Below, in pieces: positions 18,631-26,257 of a stretch of 64,000 nt of DNA. Under the pieces are notes generated by a model that was given only the letters and a program-made list of their open reading frames with translations, was not told the origin of the DNA and searched no databases. How positions within the stretch are numbered: the stretch's first letter is position 1; each line of letters begins with the position of its first letter. The translations under genes and the position numbers were made by a program. This DNA comes from JAJTHB01 sp033763775 (GTDB lineage Bacteria > Pseudomonadota > Alphaproteobacteria > Rickettsiales > SXRF01), in assembly GCA_033763775.1 (NCBI GenBank), contig JANRJW010000012.1, positions 179,867-243,866 of the forward strand. The letters are read 5' to 3'.

Positions 18631-19311
18631 ATGACAAATCCTGAGGAACATCCTTCCGAAATATCGAGCACGGCAAGCACCATACTGCGTTTTGCCGCTT
18701 ACCCGATTTCCGCTGTTTCGGCGTATCTGGCGGGCGATGTGTATGTGCGCAATGCCATTTACAAAAACTTTGCCAAGCATGGTTTTTTTGACGGAAAAAC
18801 CCGCCAGTGCGATGGGATTCAGCAGCGTACGCATGACGAGTTCAGGCAGGTTGTTCGCGATGGCTATGTTCAAGGTATTCAGACGGCAAAGACTGATGCT
18901 CAGCTTGAACGCCTTGCCTGCAATGCCCAGAAATTCAATGTATTGACCGAGCAGGAAGTGGCGCCGCTGGTGAACAACCCGGAGATTATGAAGCGCGCCG
19001 CCAGCCGTCTGAAGCAGGACCTCGGAAAGCCATTAGCACAGAGCGCCGAGCACAGCAGCGTGACCTCGCGGCTTGCCAAGAATTTTCATAATTATCGCCA
19101 CGAAGTGCGCGAATTTTTTGAAGATCTCGGCATTCGCAACCTGCGCGATTACACCAAAGTCACCCACCGCAACCAGAAGGTGGAAGCCGCTGTTTTTGCC
19201 CTGACCGCTGCCGGTATTTCGCTGGGCGCAGTGCTGACGCTATCGAACAGCAAGGGTCTGATGGATATGCTGACAACCAAAGATCGCAGCCGCTCTTCAC
19301 AAGTCGGTTGA
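18631..19311 (+). CDS. Hypothetical protein with two possible membrane segments
   Basis: Not recognised. The 226-aa product has hydrophobic stretches at about residues 19-38 (ILRFAAYPISAVSAYLAGDV) and 187-207 (EAAVFALTAAGISLGAVLTL), with a long polar helical region between them. The C-terminus is basic and Ser-rich. It follows the EAL gene by 120 bp and precedes tRNA-Thr. The predicted shape is a hairpin with both ends in the membrane. Confidence 0.6.
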   Translation: MTNPEEHPSEISSTASTILRFAAYPISAVSAYLAGDVYVRNAIYKNFAKHGFFDGKTRQCDGIQQRTHDEFRQVVRDGYVQGIQTAKTDAQLERLACNAQKFNVLTEQEVAPLVNNPEIMKRAASRLKQDLGKPLAQSAEHSSVTSRLAKNFHNYRHEVREFFEDLGIRNLRDYTKVTHRNQKVEAAVFALTAAGISLGAVLTLSNSKGLMDMLTTKDRSRSSQVG

Positions 19312-19347
19312 TTATTCTTTCATCTTCGCTTAGGGATGGCGCGGTGT

Positions 19348-19422
19348 GCCGCTTTAGCTCAGGGGTAGAGCAACCGCCTTGTAAGCGGTAGGTCATGTGT
19401 TCAAATCACATAAGCGGCACCA
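19348..19422 (+). tRNA. tRNA-Thr (anticodon TGT)
   Basis: The acceptor arms GCCGCTT and AAGCGGC pair, the anticodon loop is CTTGTAA (TGT, threonine ACA), the T-arm is ATGTG-TTCAAAT-CACAT, and CCA is encoded. All four arms fold. Confidence 0.97.
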
Positions 19423-19482
19423 CGCTTCGCCCTTACGGGCTTCGCGTGGCGCAGCCAGAGAAGACCGTTAGGCTGAAGCAGT

Positions 19483-19514
19483 GCCCTGCGAAGCTCGATG
19501 AGCGAAGCATGGGC
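19483..19514. repeat. Imperfect hairpin after tRNA-Thr
   Basis: GCCCTGC..AGCTC..GAGC..GCATGGGC folds into an interrupted stem. It is part of a 260-bp gap between tRNA-Thr and oxyR that has no gene but holds two parS-like sites and a C-rich hairpin. Confidence 0.45.
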
Positions 19515-19532
19515 AAAACAAGCGGTGCAAAA

Positions 19533-19548
19533 TGCTTCACGTGAAACA
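19533..19548. promoter_or_regulatory. parS-like site 1 (ParB binding)
   Basis: TGCTTCACGTGAAACA differs from the chromosomal parS consensus TGTTTCACGTGAAACA at one base. Binding by ParB would load the segregation complex near the replication origin. Confidence 0.82.
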
Positions 19549-19560
19549 TTCCTGAGATTG

Positions 19561-19595
19561 CCCCCTCACCCACCCCTCTCCCCGAGGGGAGAGGG
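19561..19595. repeat. C-rich hairpin repeat between the parS sites
   Basis: CCCTCTCCCC (19574-19583) and GGGGAGAGGG (19586-19595) form a perfect 10-bp stem with a GA loop, preceded by CCCCCTCACCCA. Same type as 13733-13772. Confidence 0.8.
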
Positions 19596-19604
19596 CTATA
19601 GCCG

Positions 19605-19620
19605 TGTCTCACGTGAAACA
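19605..19620. promoter_or_regulatory. parS-like site 2 (ParB binding)
   Basis: TGTCTCACGTGAAACA also differs from the consensus at one base, at a different position from site 1. Centre-to-centre distance to site 1 is 72 bp. Confidence 0.82.
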
Positions 19621-19683
19621 TTTTATTACCAAGATGACAAATATTTCATTATTCCACCACTTCCCGACCAGGGAATTGTGTGC

Positions 19684-20559
19684 CTATTTGGCCATGACGG
19701 TTTGAATGAGCTGCGCGAGGCGCTTCATGAATGCCTCCTGATGGGCGGTTTTGCGCCAGCATAGCGCAATGCGCCGCCATGGCGGCCGCGCAAAAGGAAC
19801 ATAAACAATGCCGCGATCTTCCTGAACGGCGAGCTTCGGCATCAGCGTCACCCCGCCGCCAGAGGCGACCATGTGCCGCAGCGTCTCGAGGCTGGTCGCG
19901 CGAAAACTCTGCGATTCACTGGCGCCCACACGCTGACACACCTCCAGCGCCTGCTCGCGCAGGCAATGTCCCTCATCAAGCAGCAGCAGCGCCTTGCCAT
20001 CAAGATCATCCAGCTGAATGCGCTTCTTGCGCGCCAGCGGGTGACGCTCTGACACCGCCAGCATAAATGGCTCATCAAACAGCGGCTCACAATTCAGCTG
20101 CGGCGACATCACCGGCAGCGCCAGCAGCGCCGCATCAATTGCGCCGGATTCAAGCCTGACAACCAGCTGATCGGTTTTTTCTTCTATGAGCTTCAGCGAG
20201 AGCTTAGGAAACTGCTTTACCACCGGCGGCATGATGATGGGCAGCAGGTAAGGCGCAAGGGTGGGGAAAATGCCAAGCGTCAGCTCGCCGCTTTCAGGGT
20301 TTTCCTGCAGCCTTGCATGCTCCATCATGCGCTCGCACGCCATCAGCGCCACTTTAGCTTCCGCCACCACCTGCTCGCCCAGGCGTGTGAGCATCACCTT
20401 GCGGTTGGTGCGCTCAAACAGCGGCGCGCCCAGCGTTTCTTCCAGTTTTTTGAGCTGCATGGAGAGGGTTGGCTGGCTGACATGGCACCGCTCTGCCGCC
20501 TTGCCGAAATGCTTGGTCTCAGCTACGGTCACCAGATACTTTAAATCACGCAGGTTCAT
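19684..20559 (-). CDS. oxyR: Peroxide sensor and activator OxyR
   Basis: A LysR-type regulator activated by H2O2 through an intramolecular disulfide. The HTH spans about residues 18-46 (HFGKAAERCHVSQPTLSMQL). The two sensing cysteines fall at C199 and C208 in EGHCLREQALEVC, the same numbering as E. coli OxyR. It is divergent from dps-ahpC-ahpD, its presumed targets, and a consensus OxyR box lies 5 bp upstream of its start codon, consistent with autoregulation. Confidence 0.95.
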   Translation of the reverse strand: MNLRDLKYLVTVAETKHFGKAAERCHVSQPTLSMQLKKLEETLGAPLFERTNRKVMLTRLGEQVVAEAKVALMACERMMEHARLQENPESGELTLGIFPTLAPYLLPIIMPPVVKQFPKLSLKLIEEKTDQLVVRLESGAIDAALLALPVMSPQLNCEPLFDEPFMLAVSERHPLARKKRIQLDDLDGKALLLLDEGHCLREQALEVCQRVGASESQSFRATSLETLRHMVASGGGVTLMPKLAVQEDRGIVYVPFARPPWRRIALCWRKTAHQEAFMKRLAQLIQTVMAK

Positions 20560-20563
20560 ATTG

Positions 20564-20578
20564 ATAGATTATATCTAT
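20564..20578. promoter_or_regulatory. OxyR binding site between oxyR and dps
   Basis: ATAGATTATATCTAT matches the E. coli OxyR half-site pattern ATAG-N-T-N3-A-N-CTAT at every fixed base. A weaker second unit (ATAAAAACAATAGAT, 20586-20600) follows after 7 bp, the expected spacing for the tetramer. Confidence 0.85.
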
Positions 20579-20652
20579 CAATGATATAAAAACAATAGAT
20601 TTTACCTTTGTTCAACCCCGGGCTAACTTGCCGCCACATCAAGGACACTGTT

Positions 20653-21123
20653 ATGAAAACCAATTCCAAAAAACATGCCTCTCTCAGCAACGCCAATATG
20701 CTTGCTCTGCTCAACCAGTCGCTCGCGGAGCTGATCGCCCTGAAGCTGAACGCCAAGCAGGCGCACTGGAACGTGAAAGGCAAAAACTTCCAGCAGCTCC
20801 ACGAGCTGTTTGACCAGGTGGCCACCGAAGCGGACGGCTTTGCGGATCTGGTCGCGGAACGTGTGGTGCAGCTGGGCGGCATCGCGGAAGGCACCATCGC
20901 CCACTTGAATAAACGCGCCAGCGACACTACCTACCCTGCCGTACAGGAATCGGAAAAACACGTGAAGCTGATAGCAGGTGCAGTGACCGCTGCCGCCATG
21001 AAAATGCGCGCCGCGATCGATACCAGCGCCGAGCACAGCGATCAGGTGAGCGCCGATATCTTCACTGAAATTACCCGCGGACTCGACAAACTTGCATGGT
21101 TTGTCAGCTCGCACCAAGCCTAA
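20653..21123 (+). CDS. dps: Dps-family ferritin-like DNA-protection protein
   Basis: A 12-subunit mini-ferritin that oxidises Fe(II) with peroxide and shields DNA. The ferroxidase ligands are in KQAHWNVKG (His) and HELFDQVATEADGFADLVAERV (Asp, Glu). Length is 156 aa. The ATG at 20653 follows an AAGGA site; the longer reading frame upstream is leader sequence. A basic N-terminus (KTNSKKH) could bind DNA. It is the first gene downstream of the OxyR box, then ahpC after 27 bp. Confidence 0.94.
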   Translation: MKTNSKKHASLSNANMLALLNQSLAELIALKLNAKQAHWNVKGKNFQQLHELFDQVATEADGFADLVAERVVQLGGIAEGTIAHLNKRASDTTYPAVQESEKHVKLIAGAVTAAAMKMRAAIDTSAEHSDQVSADIFTEITRGLDKLAWFVSSHQA

Positions 21124-21150
21124 CCATTTAACCCCAAGGAGTACTTACTT

Positions 21151-21693
21151 ATGATGAGTGTTGGTCAAAAATTCCCGCAGTTTAAATCAAAAGCGACCGT
21201 ATCAAGCGATATCAAAACCGCTTTCAAAGAAATCTCGAACAGCGATTTCAAAGGCAAGTGGATGATCGCATTTTTCTGGCCAAAAGACTTCACTTTCGTG
21301 TGCCCGACCGAGATTGCGGAATTCGGCAAAATGAACAAAGAATTCAACGATCGTGATGCGATGGTGATGGGCGTTTCGACCGACTCTGAGTTCGTGCATC
21401 TCGCATGGCGCCAGAACAAAGAAGAACTCTCGAAGCTGCCATTTCCGATGCTGGCCGATGTGAAGCGCGAGCTTTCTGAAGCGCTCGGCATCCTCGACCC
21501 GCAGGAAGGCGTTGCTCAGCGTGCCACCTTTATCGTGGATCCGGATGGCATCATCCGCTTTGTAATGGTGACTGATCTTTCGGTTGGCCGTAACGTGAAA
21601 GAAGTGCTGCGCGTGCTCGATGCACTGCAGACCGATGAACTCTGCCCATGCAACTGGCAGCAGGGTCAGGACACGATTAAGATCGCTGCTTAA
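21151..21693 (+). CDS. ahpC: Alkyl hydroperoxide reductase AhpC (AhpD-linked type)
   Basis: A peroxiredoxin reducing organic peroxides and H2O2. The peroxidatic cysteine is C51 in DFTFVCPTEI; C165 and C167 in DELCPCNW provide resolving thiols. The CPC arrangement is that of mycobacterial AhpC, which is regenerated by AhpD rather than by the flavoprotein AhpF, and ahpD is indeed the next gene. An AAGGAG site precedes the ATG. Confidence 0.96.
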   Translation: MMSVGQKFPQFKSKATVSSDIKTAFKEISNSDFKGKWMIAFFWPKDFTFVCPTEIAEFGKMNKEFNDRDAMVMGVSTDSEFVHLAWRQNKEELSKLPFPMLADVKRELSEALGILDPQEGVAQRATFIVDPDGIIRFVMVTDLSVGRNVKEVLRVLDALQTDELCPCNWQQGQDTIKIAA

Positions 21694-21706
21694 TCTTCTG
21701 TTTTCT

Positions 21707-21743
21707 ACTGCGGCGGGAAACCGCCTTGGTGTTCCGCCGCAGT
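21707..21743 (+). terminator. GC-rich hairpin between ahpC and ahpD
   Basis: ACTGCGGCGG and CCGCCGCAGT form a perfect 10-bp stem with a 17-nt loop, followed by ATGTTTTTA. It could partly terminate transcription or protect the ahpC message, giving less ahpD than ahpC. Confidence 0.65.
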
Positions 21744-21782
21744 ATGTTTTTACATTCTGTTTCAAAACTGAAAGGAATTTTT

Positions 21783-22349
21783 ATGTCCCTCACTCTAGTG
21801 AAGGCTGGCCATGTGCTGCCTGTGAATATGGAAGCGCTGCGCGACTCTATGGCTGATTATGCCAAAGATATCAGGCTGAATTTAAGCAGCGTGATGACCC
21901 CCGAAGGCGCGCCCGAACTAACGCAAGCCCAAATCGACGCGATTGCGCTGGCTTCGGCCTATGCGACCAAGCATCATGATGTGGTGTCGGCGGTGCATGG
22001 CGAAGTCGCGCCGCGCATGGATGCCAGCATGCAGCAGGCTGCTAAAGCTGCCGCCACCGTGATGGCGATGAACAACATCTATTATCGCTATGTGCATCTT
22101 TCAAACGATGAAGAGATCAAAAAAATGCCCGCCAAACTGCGCATGAGCGTGATTGGCAGCCCGGGTGTGGCCAAAATCGACTTTGAGATGATGTGTCTTG
22201 CGGTTTCCGCCATTAATGGCTGCGGCATGTGCATCGAAGCGCATAACCACGAGCTGATCAAAGCAGGTGCCAGCAAGCTGGCGCTGCAATCCTGCGCCCG
22301 CATCGCTGCCGTGATTAACGCAGCTGCTCAGGCTCAAACGATTGGCTAG
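21783..22349 (+). CDS. ahpD: Alkyl hydroperoxide reductase AhpD
   Basis: A thiol oxidoreductase that recycles AhpC. The active site NGCGMCIEAHNHEL holds C147, C150 and H154, all conserved in the family. The ATG at 21783 is chosen over an upstream frame that would run through the intergenic hairpin. Length is 188 aa. Its last 4 bp overlap the convergent brnA stop. Confidence 0.95.
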   Translation: MSLTLVKAGHVLPVNMEALRDSMADYAKDIRLNLSSVMTPEGAPELTQAQIDAIALASAYATKHHDVVSAVHGEVAPRMDASMQQAAKAAATVMAMNNIYYRYVHLSNDEEIKKMPAKLRMSVIGSPGVAKIDFEMMCLAVSAINGCGMCIEAHNHELIKAGASKLALQSCARIAAVINAAAQAQTIG

Positions 22350-22594
22350 CGCGACGCATATTCATCGAGCAGGCGGCGAATCATCACTTGATAAGGAATA
22401 TCAAATTGATCCGCCTGCTCTTTGAAAAAACGAAGACTGCGCGAGCTAAGTGATAGTGTGATTTTTGTGGTTTGTTCGGCTTCTGCCAGTTCGCGGGGTG
22501 TAGGTAGCGCAAGCGGCAAGCCTGCAAGCTTGACTTGCTTGCCAAGTCTTACCTTGCCAAACGGGTTGCTTTCATAGCGAATTTTTTTCTTCAT
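22346..22594 (-). CDS. brnA: BrnA/CopG-like antitoxin
   Basis: An 82-aa protein with a C-terminal ribbon-helix-helix-like segment (TTKITLSLSSRSLRFFKEQA, then IPYQVMIRRLLDEYA), the DNA-binding fold of type II antitoxins. It overlaps the 3' end of brnT by 23 bp, the expected toxin-first order. It should neutralise BrnT and repress the operon. Confidence 0.82.
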   Translation of the reverse strand: MKKKIRYESNPFGKVRLGKQVKLAGLPLALPTPRELAEAEQTTKITLSLSSRSLRFFKEQADQFDIPYQVMIRRLLDEYASR

Positions 22595-22850
22595 AAGTCT
22601 TTCTTCCTTTTCTCCAGTAAGCAGCGCCAAATATACGTATTTTGCCTTGGCGCCGTGTAAACCGTACCGTAAGCACCTCGCCTTCAACCAGACCATAAGC
22701 AAAATAGCGTGGCTCATCGTGGCTATGCAAAAGATCCTCCAAGATCACCAGACGTGGATCATAAAAAACTTGCTTCGCCTGTTCAAAGCTGACGCCGTGT
22801 TTAAGCTGGTTGGCAAGGTTTTTGCGGGCATCATACTCAAATTTAGCCAT
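22572..22850 (-). CDS. brnT: BrnT-family (DUF497) ribonuclease toxin
   Basis: A 92-aa type II toxin of the RelE-like fold. The family pattern is plain: FEYDARKNLANQLKHGVSFEQAKQVF, then HSHDEPRYFAYG and VRFTRRQGKIRIFGA.Y. It is the first gene of the brnTA operon, driven by the promoter at 22858-22885. BrnT proteins cleave mRNA. Confidence 0.88.
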   Translation of the reverse strand: MAKFEYDARKNLANQLKHGVSFEQAKQVFYDPRLVILEDLLHSHDEPRYFAYGLVEGEVLTVRFTRRQGKIRIFGAAYWRKGRKTYEEKNSL

Positions 22851-22857
22851 ATAAATG

Positions 22858-22885
22858 AGTATATGAACATATGGCTATTTGTCAA
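22858..22885 (-). promoter_or_regulatory. brnTA promoter with palindrome in spacer
   Basis: On the minus strand, TTGACA (22880-22885) and TATACT (22858-22863) are 16 bp apart. The palindrome ATATGTTCATAT (22861-22872) overlaps the -10 and spacer, a natural site for BrnA repression. Confidence 0.75.
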
Positions 22886-22887
22886 TA

Positions 22888-23934
22888 CTAACGGGTACCG
22901 GTGCCGCGCCCCATCGCTTTTTCAACCGGCACTGGCGCTGAGAAATAATAGCCCTGGAACAAATCAACCCCCAGCGGCTGAAGCTGCTGATAATTCTCAG
23001 CACTTTCTACCCCTTCTGCAATCACTGTGCCGCCATTGGTATGGGTCATATCCGCAATGGTGCGGATCATATCGCGGCTGCGCGCATCATCGGTGCGCTG
23101 AGCCAGCCCCATATCAATCTTCACAAAATCGGGCTTGATTTCGCCAATCAATTTGCGCGCGCCCTCGATCGTGTTGATATCATCGAGCGCCACCGAATAG
23201 CCCCGTGAACGCGCATATTCACACACACTGCGCAGATGGGCGAGATCGCGCGGTGTTTCAGATTTGGTAAATTCCAGCACGACATTTTTTGCAATCACGC
23301 CGTGGGCACGCACAGTTTCAGTCAGCCCCTCAAGATAAATGGCCGGGCGATGAATAAAACCGGGCAGGAAATTCACAAACAAAAAGCCATTAAAATCGCT
23401 GGAAACGAAGGTCGTAATCGCCTGCACCTGCAGCAGCCGGTCAATCATAAATTCCATGCCCAGCGCACGGCTGGCAGCGATGATGGCATCACCCGCGATA
23501 ATACGACCATCCGGCAGGCGTACGCGTGCGAATGATTCATAGCCAAATACTTTGTCTTTCTGGCTGAGAATTGGCTGCAGATAACAAACCACGCGATCTT
23601 CTAAAATGGCATCGCCCAGCCACAGGCTATCAGCAATCGCCTGAATCTGCGCCACCGTTTTATGCTCAGCACGCCCCTGCATTTCCCCTGGTGCCAGCGC
23701 CACCTCGACCATCGGCAGGGCATTGACGGATTCCAGCGCCGCCCGTATCGCCGCCCACGCATCTTCCCAGTGGCGGTGTGTTTTAATACTGAGCGCGCCA
23801 GCAGAAACAAACTGCATGCCCGCAGATTTAAGCACCTCTGTTAAGTTGGGGGTGAAATGACCACCCTTGGCAAAGATGCTGATGGTGTAGCTATCATGCT
23901 GATGCCACGGGAGGTTAATGGGCTTGCTGATCAT
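22888..23934 (-). CDS. EAL-domain protein (possible c-di-GMP phosphodiesterase)
   Basis: A soluble 348-aa protein. The first about 120 residues match no domain I know. The EAL domain follows (about 125-345): the signature reads YESFARV instead of YEALLR, but Glu, FVNF (Asn), EFTKSE (Glu), LDDINTIEG (Asp pair), VKIDMGL (Lys), AEGVES and FQGYYFS are kept. Activity is plausible though not certain because the L of EAL and the loop after DD are altered. Confidence 0.8.
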   Translation of the reverse strand: MISKPINLPWHQHDSYTISIFAKGGHFTPNLTEVLKSAGMQFVSAGALSIKTHRHWEDAWAAIRAALESVNALPMVEVALAPGEMQGRAEHKTVAQIQAIADSLWLGDAILEDRVVCYLQPILSQKDKVFGYESFARVRLPDGRIIAGDAIIAASRALGMEFMIDRLLQVQAITTFVSSDFNGFLFVNFLPGFIHRPAIYLEGLTETVRAHGVIAKNVVLEFTKSETPRDLAHLRSVCEYARSRGYSVALDDINTIEGARKLIGEIKPDFVKIDMGLAQRTDDARSRDMIRTIADMTHTNGGTVIAEGVESAENYQQLQPLGVDLFQGYYFSAPVPVEKAMGRGTGTR

Positions 23935-23990
23935 GGAGCGCTATAGGTTTGATACTCATAGAGGCTAGCACAACCATGGTTACTTTTTTC

Positions 23991-25778
23991 TTAAGGCATC
24001 TGCTTGAACTGCAGCTCGGCAAGCCTTGCATAAAGCGGGCTGGCTACCAGAAGCTCACTATGTGTGCCTACGGCAGCAATACGCCCCTCATCCAGCAGCA
24101 CAATCTGATCAGCCCGGGTGATGGTCGAAAGCCGGTGAGCGATCACAAAGGTCGTGCGCCCCCACATTACCTGCTCGAGCGCCTGCTGGATATGGTGTTC
24201 ATTCTCAGAATCCAGCGCGGAGGTCGCCTCATCCAGCAGCAGAATGCGCGGATTTCTGAGGATAGCGCGGGCAATGGCAATGCGCTGGCGCTGCCCGCCG
24301 GAAAGCTGCACCCCCTTTTCGCCCAGATAGGTATCCAGCCCCTGCGGCAGCTTTTCCAGAAATTCAAGCGCTGAGGCCGAGCGCACCGCATGCATCAGCT
24401 GCTCCTCGGTGGCATCGATATTACCCATCAGGATATTGGCGCGCGCACTGCCAGAAAAAATCGTGGCATCCTGCGGCACAATGCCAATCATCCCACGTAG
24501 TTCCTCCAGCTTCATTTCGCGAATATCACGGCCATTGATGCGTATGGCGCCTGAGTCCGGCTCATAAAAACGCAGCAGGAGATTAAACAGCGTGGTTTTA
24601 CCCGCGCCGGAAGGCCCCACGAGCGCGATCATCTGCCCGCTTTTCACCGCCAGCGAAAATTGCGAAAGTGCTGGCTTTTCAGGCCGCGCCGGGTAGGTGA
24701 AAGACACATCGTCAAACACCACCACACCGCCCGTCGGCATCGATAGCTCCGGGCTCATCGGCGGCTGCGGCAAGGCAAAGGACTTACCCGCCAGCAGCAG
24801 TTCACGCAGCCGATCCGCCGCACCGGCGGCGCGCTGCAGATCCGTAATCACTTCGCTGATCGCACCCACCGCCCCCGCCACAATCACCGAATAAAACACA
24901 AAGGCTGATAAATCACCGGCGGAGATGCGCCCTGCCAGCACGTCCTTACCGCCAAACCACAGCACCGTGACAATCGCGCCGAATATCAGCGTGATGACCA
25001 GCGCGGTGAGCAGCGCGCGCGTGCGGATACGGTGGCCGGCTGCCAGCAAAGAGCCCTGCAAATGGCGCTCGAAACGCTTGCCCTCATGCGGCTCCAGCGA
25101 AAAAGCCTGCACCGTGCGAATGCCCGAGAGCGACTCTTCGGCATGGGCGCTGATTTCCGCAATGCGCTCCTGCGACTCGCGGCCATAAAAGCGCACGCGC
25201 TTACCCATGATGATAATCGGCGCCACCACGAGCGGCAGCATCAGGAACATATAGCCGGTCAGCTTGGCGCTGGTGAAAAGCAGCAGAATGATCGCGCCCA
25301 CCATGGTAATCAGGTTACGCGCCGCAACCGACACCGAGCTACCAATCACGGTTTGCAGCAGGGTGGTGTCCGTGGTCAGGCGCGAGAGCAGCTCGCCGGT
25401 GCGTGTTTTTTCAAAAAACGGTATCGGCATGGCAAGCAGGGTGCGGTACACATCACGGCGAATATCCGCCACCACGCGCTCCCCCACCCACGACACGAGA
25501 TAAAAACGAATATACGACGCCACCGCCAGCAGCAGTGTCACGCCGATGAGCAGAAGGAAAGCGCGGTCAAGCAGGCCACTATTGCCCTTGGAAAGCCCTT
25601 CATCCACCAGATATTTCAGCCCCCAGCCCAGCCCAAGCACCGCAGAGGAGGTAAAAAGCACCGCAATGCTCGCCCCCAGCACCTGCCACTTGTAAGGCAG
25701 CATGTAGGAAAGCATCGGCAGCAGGTCTGCTATTTTGCCTTTGGGACGATCGGCGGCGCCTGGGCTAGAACGAGACAT
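23991..25778 (-). CDS. ABC exporter, fused membrane and ATPase domains
   Basis: A half-transporter of 595 aa, similar to MsbA/lipid- or drug-type exporters. Six membrane helices lie in residues about 28-315. The ATPase domain has Walker A GPSGAGKTT, the Q-loop region GIVPQDATIFSGS, signature LSGGQRQRIAIARA and Walker B ILLLDEATSALD followed by AHRLSTI. It should work as a homodimer; the substrate is unknown. Its first 14 bp overlap the end of cyaY. Confidence 0.92.
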   Translation of the reverse strand: MSRSSPGAADRPKGKIADLLPMLSYMLPYKWQVLGASIAVLFTSSAVLGLGWGLKYLVDEGLSKGNSGLLDRAFLLLIGVTLLLAVASYIRFYLVSWVGERVVADIRRDVYRTLLAMPIPFFEKTRTGELLSRLTTDTTLLQTVIGSSVSVAARNLITMVGAIILLLFTSAKLTGYMFLMLPLVVAPIIIMGKRVRFYGRESQERIAEISAHAEESLSGIRTVQAFSLEPHEGKRFERHLQGSLLAAGHRIRTRALLTALVITLIFGAIVTVLWFGGKDVLAGRISAGDLSAFVFYSVIVAGAVGAISEVITDLQRAAGAADRLRELLLAGKSFALPQPPMSPELSMPTGGVVVFDDVSFTYPARPEKPALSQFSLAVKSGQMIALVGPSGAGKTTLFNLLLRFYEPDSGAIRINGRDIREMKLEELRGMIGIVPQDATIFSGSARANILMGNIDATEEQLMHAVRSASALEFLEKLPQGLDTYLGEKGVQLSGGQRQRIAIARAILRNPRILLLDEATSALDSENEHHIQQALEQVMWGRTTFVIAHRLSTITRADQIVLLDEGRIAAVGTHSELLVASPLYARLAELQFKQMP

Positions 25779-26082
25779 GAAGCCCCGCCAGTTGCCGAAG
25801 TTCGCCCGCCAGAAGCGCTGTCAGCTCGCGGCCATCGGCCAGCTGCCAGATGCCGGATTGGTACGAAAAGTGTAGCCCGCCTGAAAGCGGTGATGACAAC
25901 CAGATCTGCTGGCTTGGCTCATGACGGCTCACCACAAAGGTTTTGCCGCTCTCCAGCACGATGGTCATCACACCGCCGGCAATGTCCAGCTCTAGCTGGC
26001 CATCGGCATCCACCTCTTCCAGCGCTGCTTCCAATTGGTTAAAAATGCTATCTGCCAGCTGATGATAGGGGATGGCTTGCAT
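25765..26082 (-). CDS. cyaY: Frataxin-like iron donor CyaY
   Basis: A small (105 aa) acidic iron-binding protein tied to Fe-S cluster assembly. The diagnostic region is FVVSRHEPSQQIWLSSPLSG followed by an aromatic DGRELTALL end. The start MQAIPYHQLADSIF is chosen; a longer frame adds a hydrophobic leader unlike the family. The acidic first helix (EAALEEVDADG) supplies the iron-binding ridge. Confidence 0.9.
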   Translation of the reverse strand: MQAIPYHQLADSIFNQLEAALEEVDADGQLELDIAGGVMTIVLESGKTFVVSRHEPSQQIWLSSPLSGGLHFSYQSGIWQLADGRELTALLAGELRQLAGLHVSF

Positions 26083-26257
26083 GGCGGCTATCTTGAGAAA
26101 AACGATTATTATGCAGTCGATGGTATCGATTAAAATTAGATAAAATGCAAGGCAACTTTCTGCTGGCAATCTCGAAAATTTAACACAATGTTCACATCAT
26201 TCTTCCTACAATATAGCTATTATGTTCACGCTATACTACGATGAAAAGGGAATACCC

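Noticed and set aside
19433..19621. Short minus-strand frame containing MFHVRH and MFHVKH
   Set aside because: These residues are the chance translation of the two parS sites, not a gene.
25032..26042. 336-aa open frame on the plus strand
   Set aside because: Antisense to the ABC exporter; His/Arg/Gln-rich composition typical of a shadow frame and no family motif.
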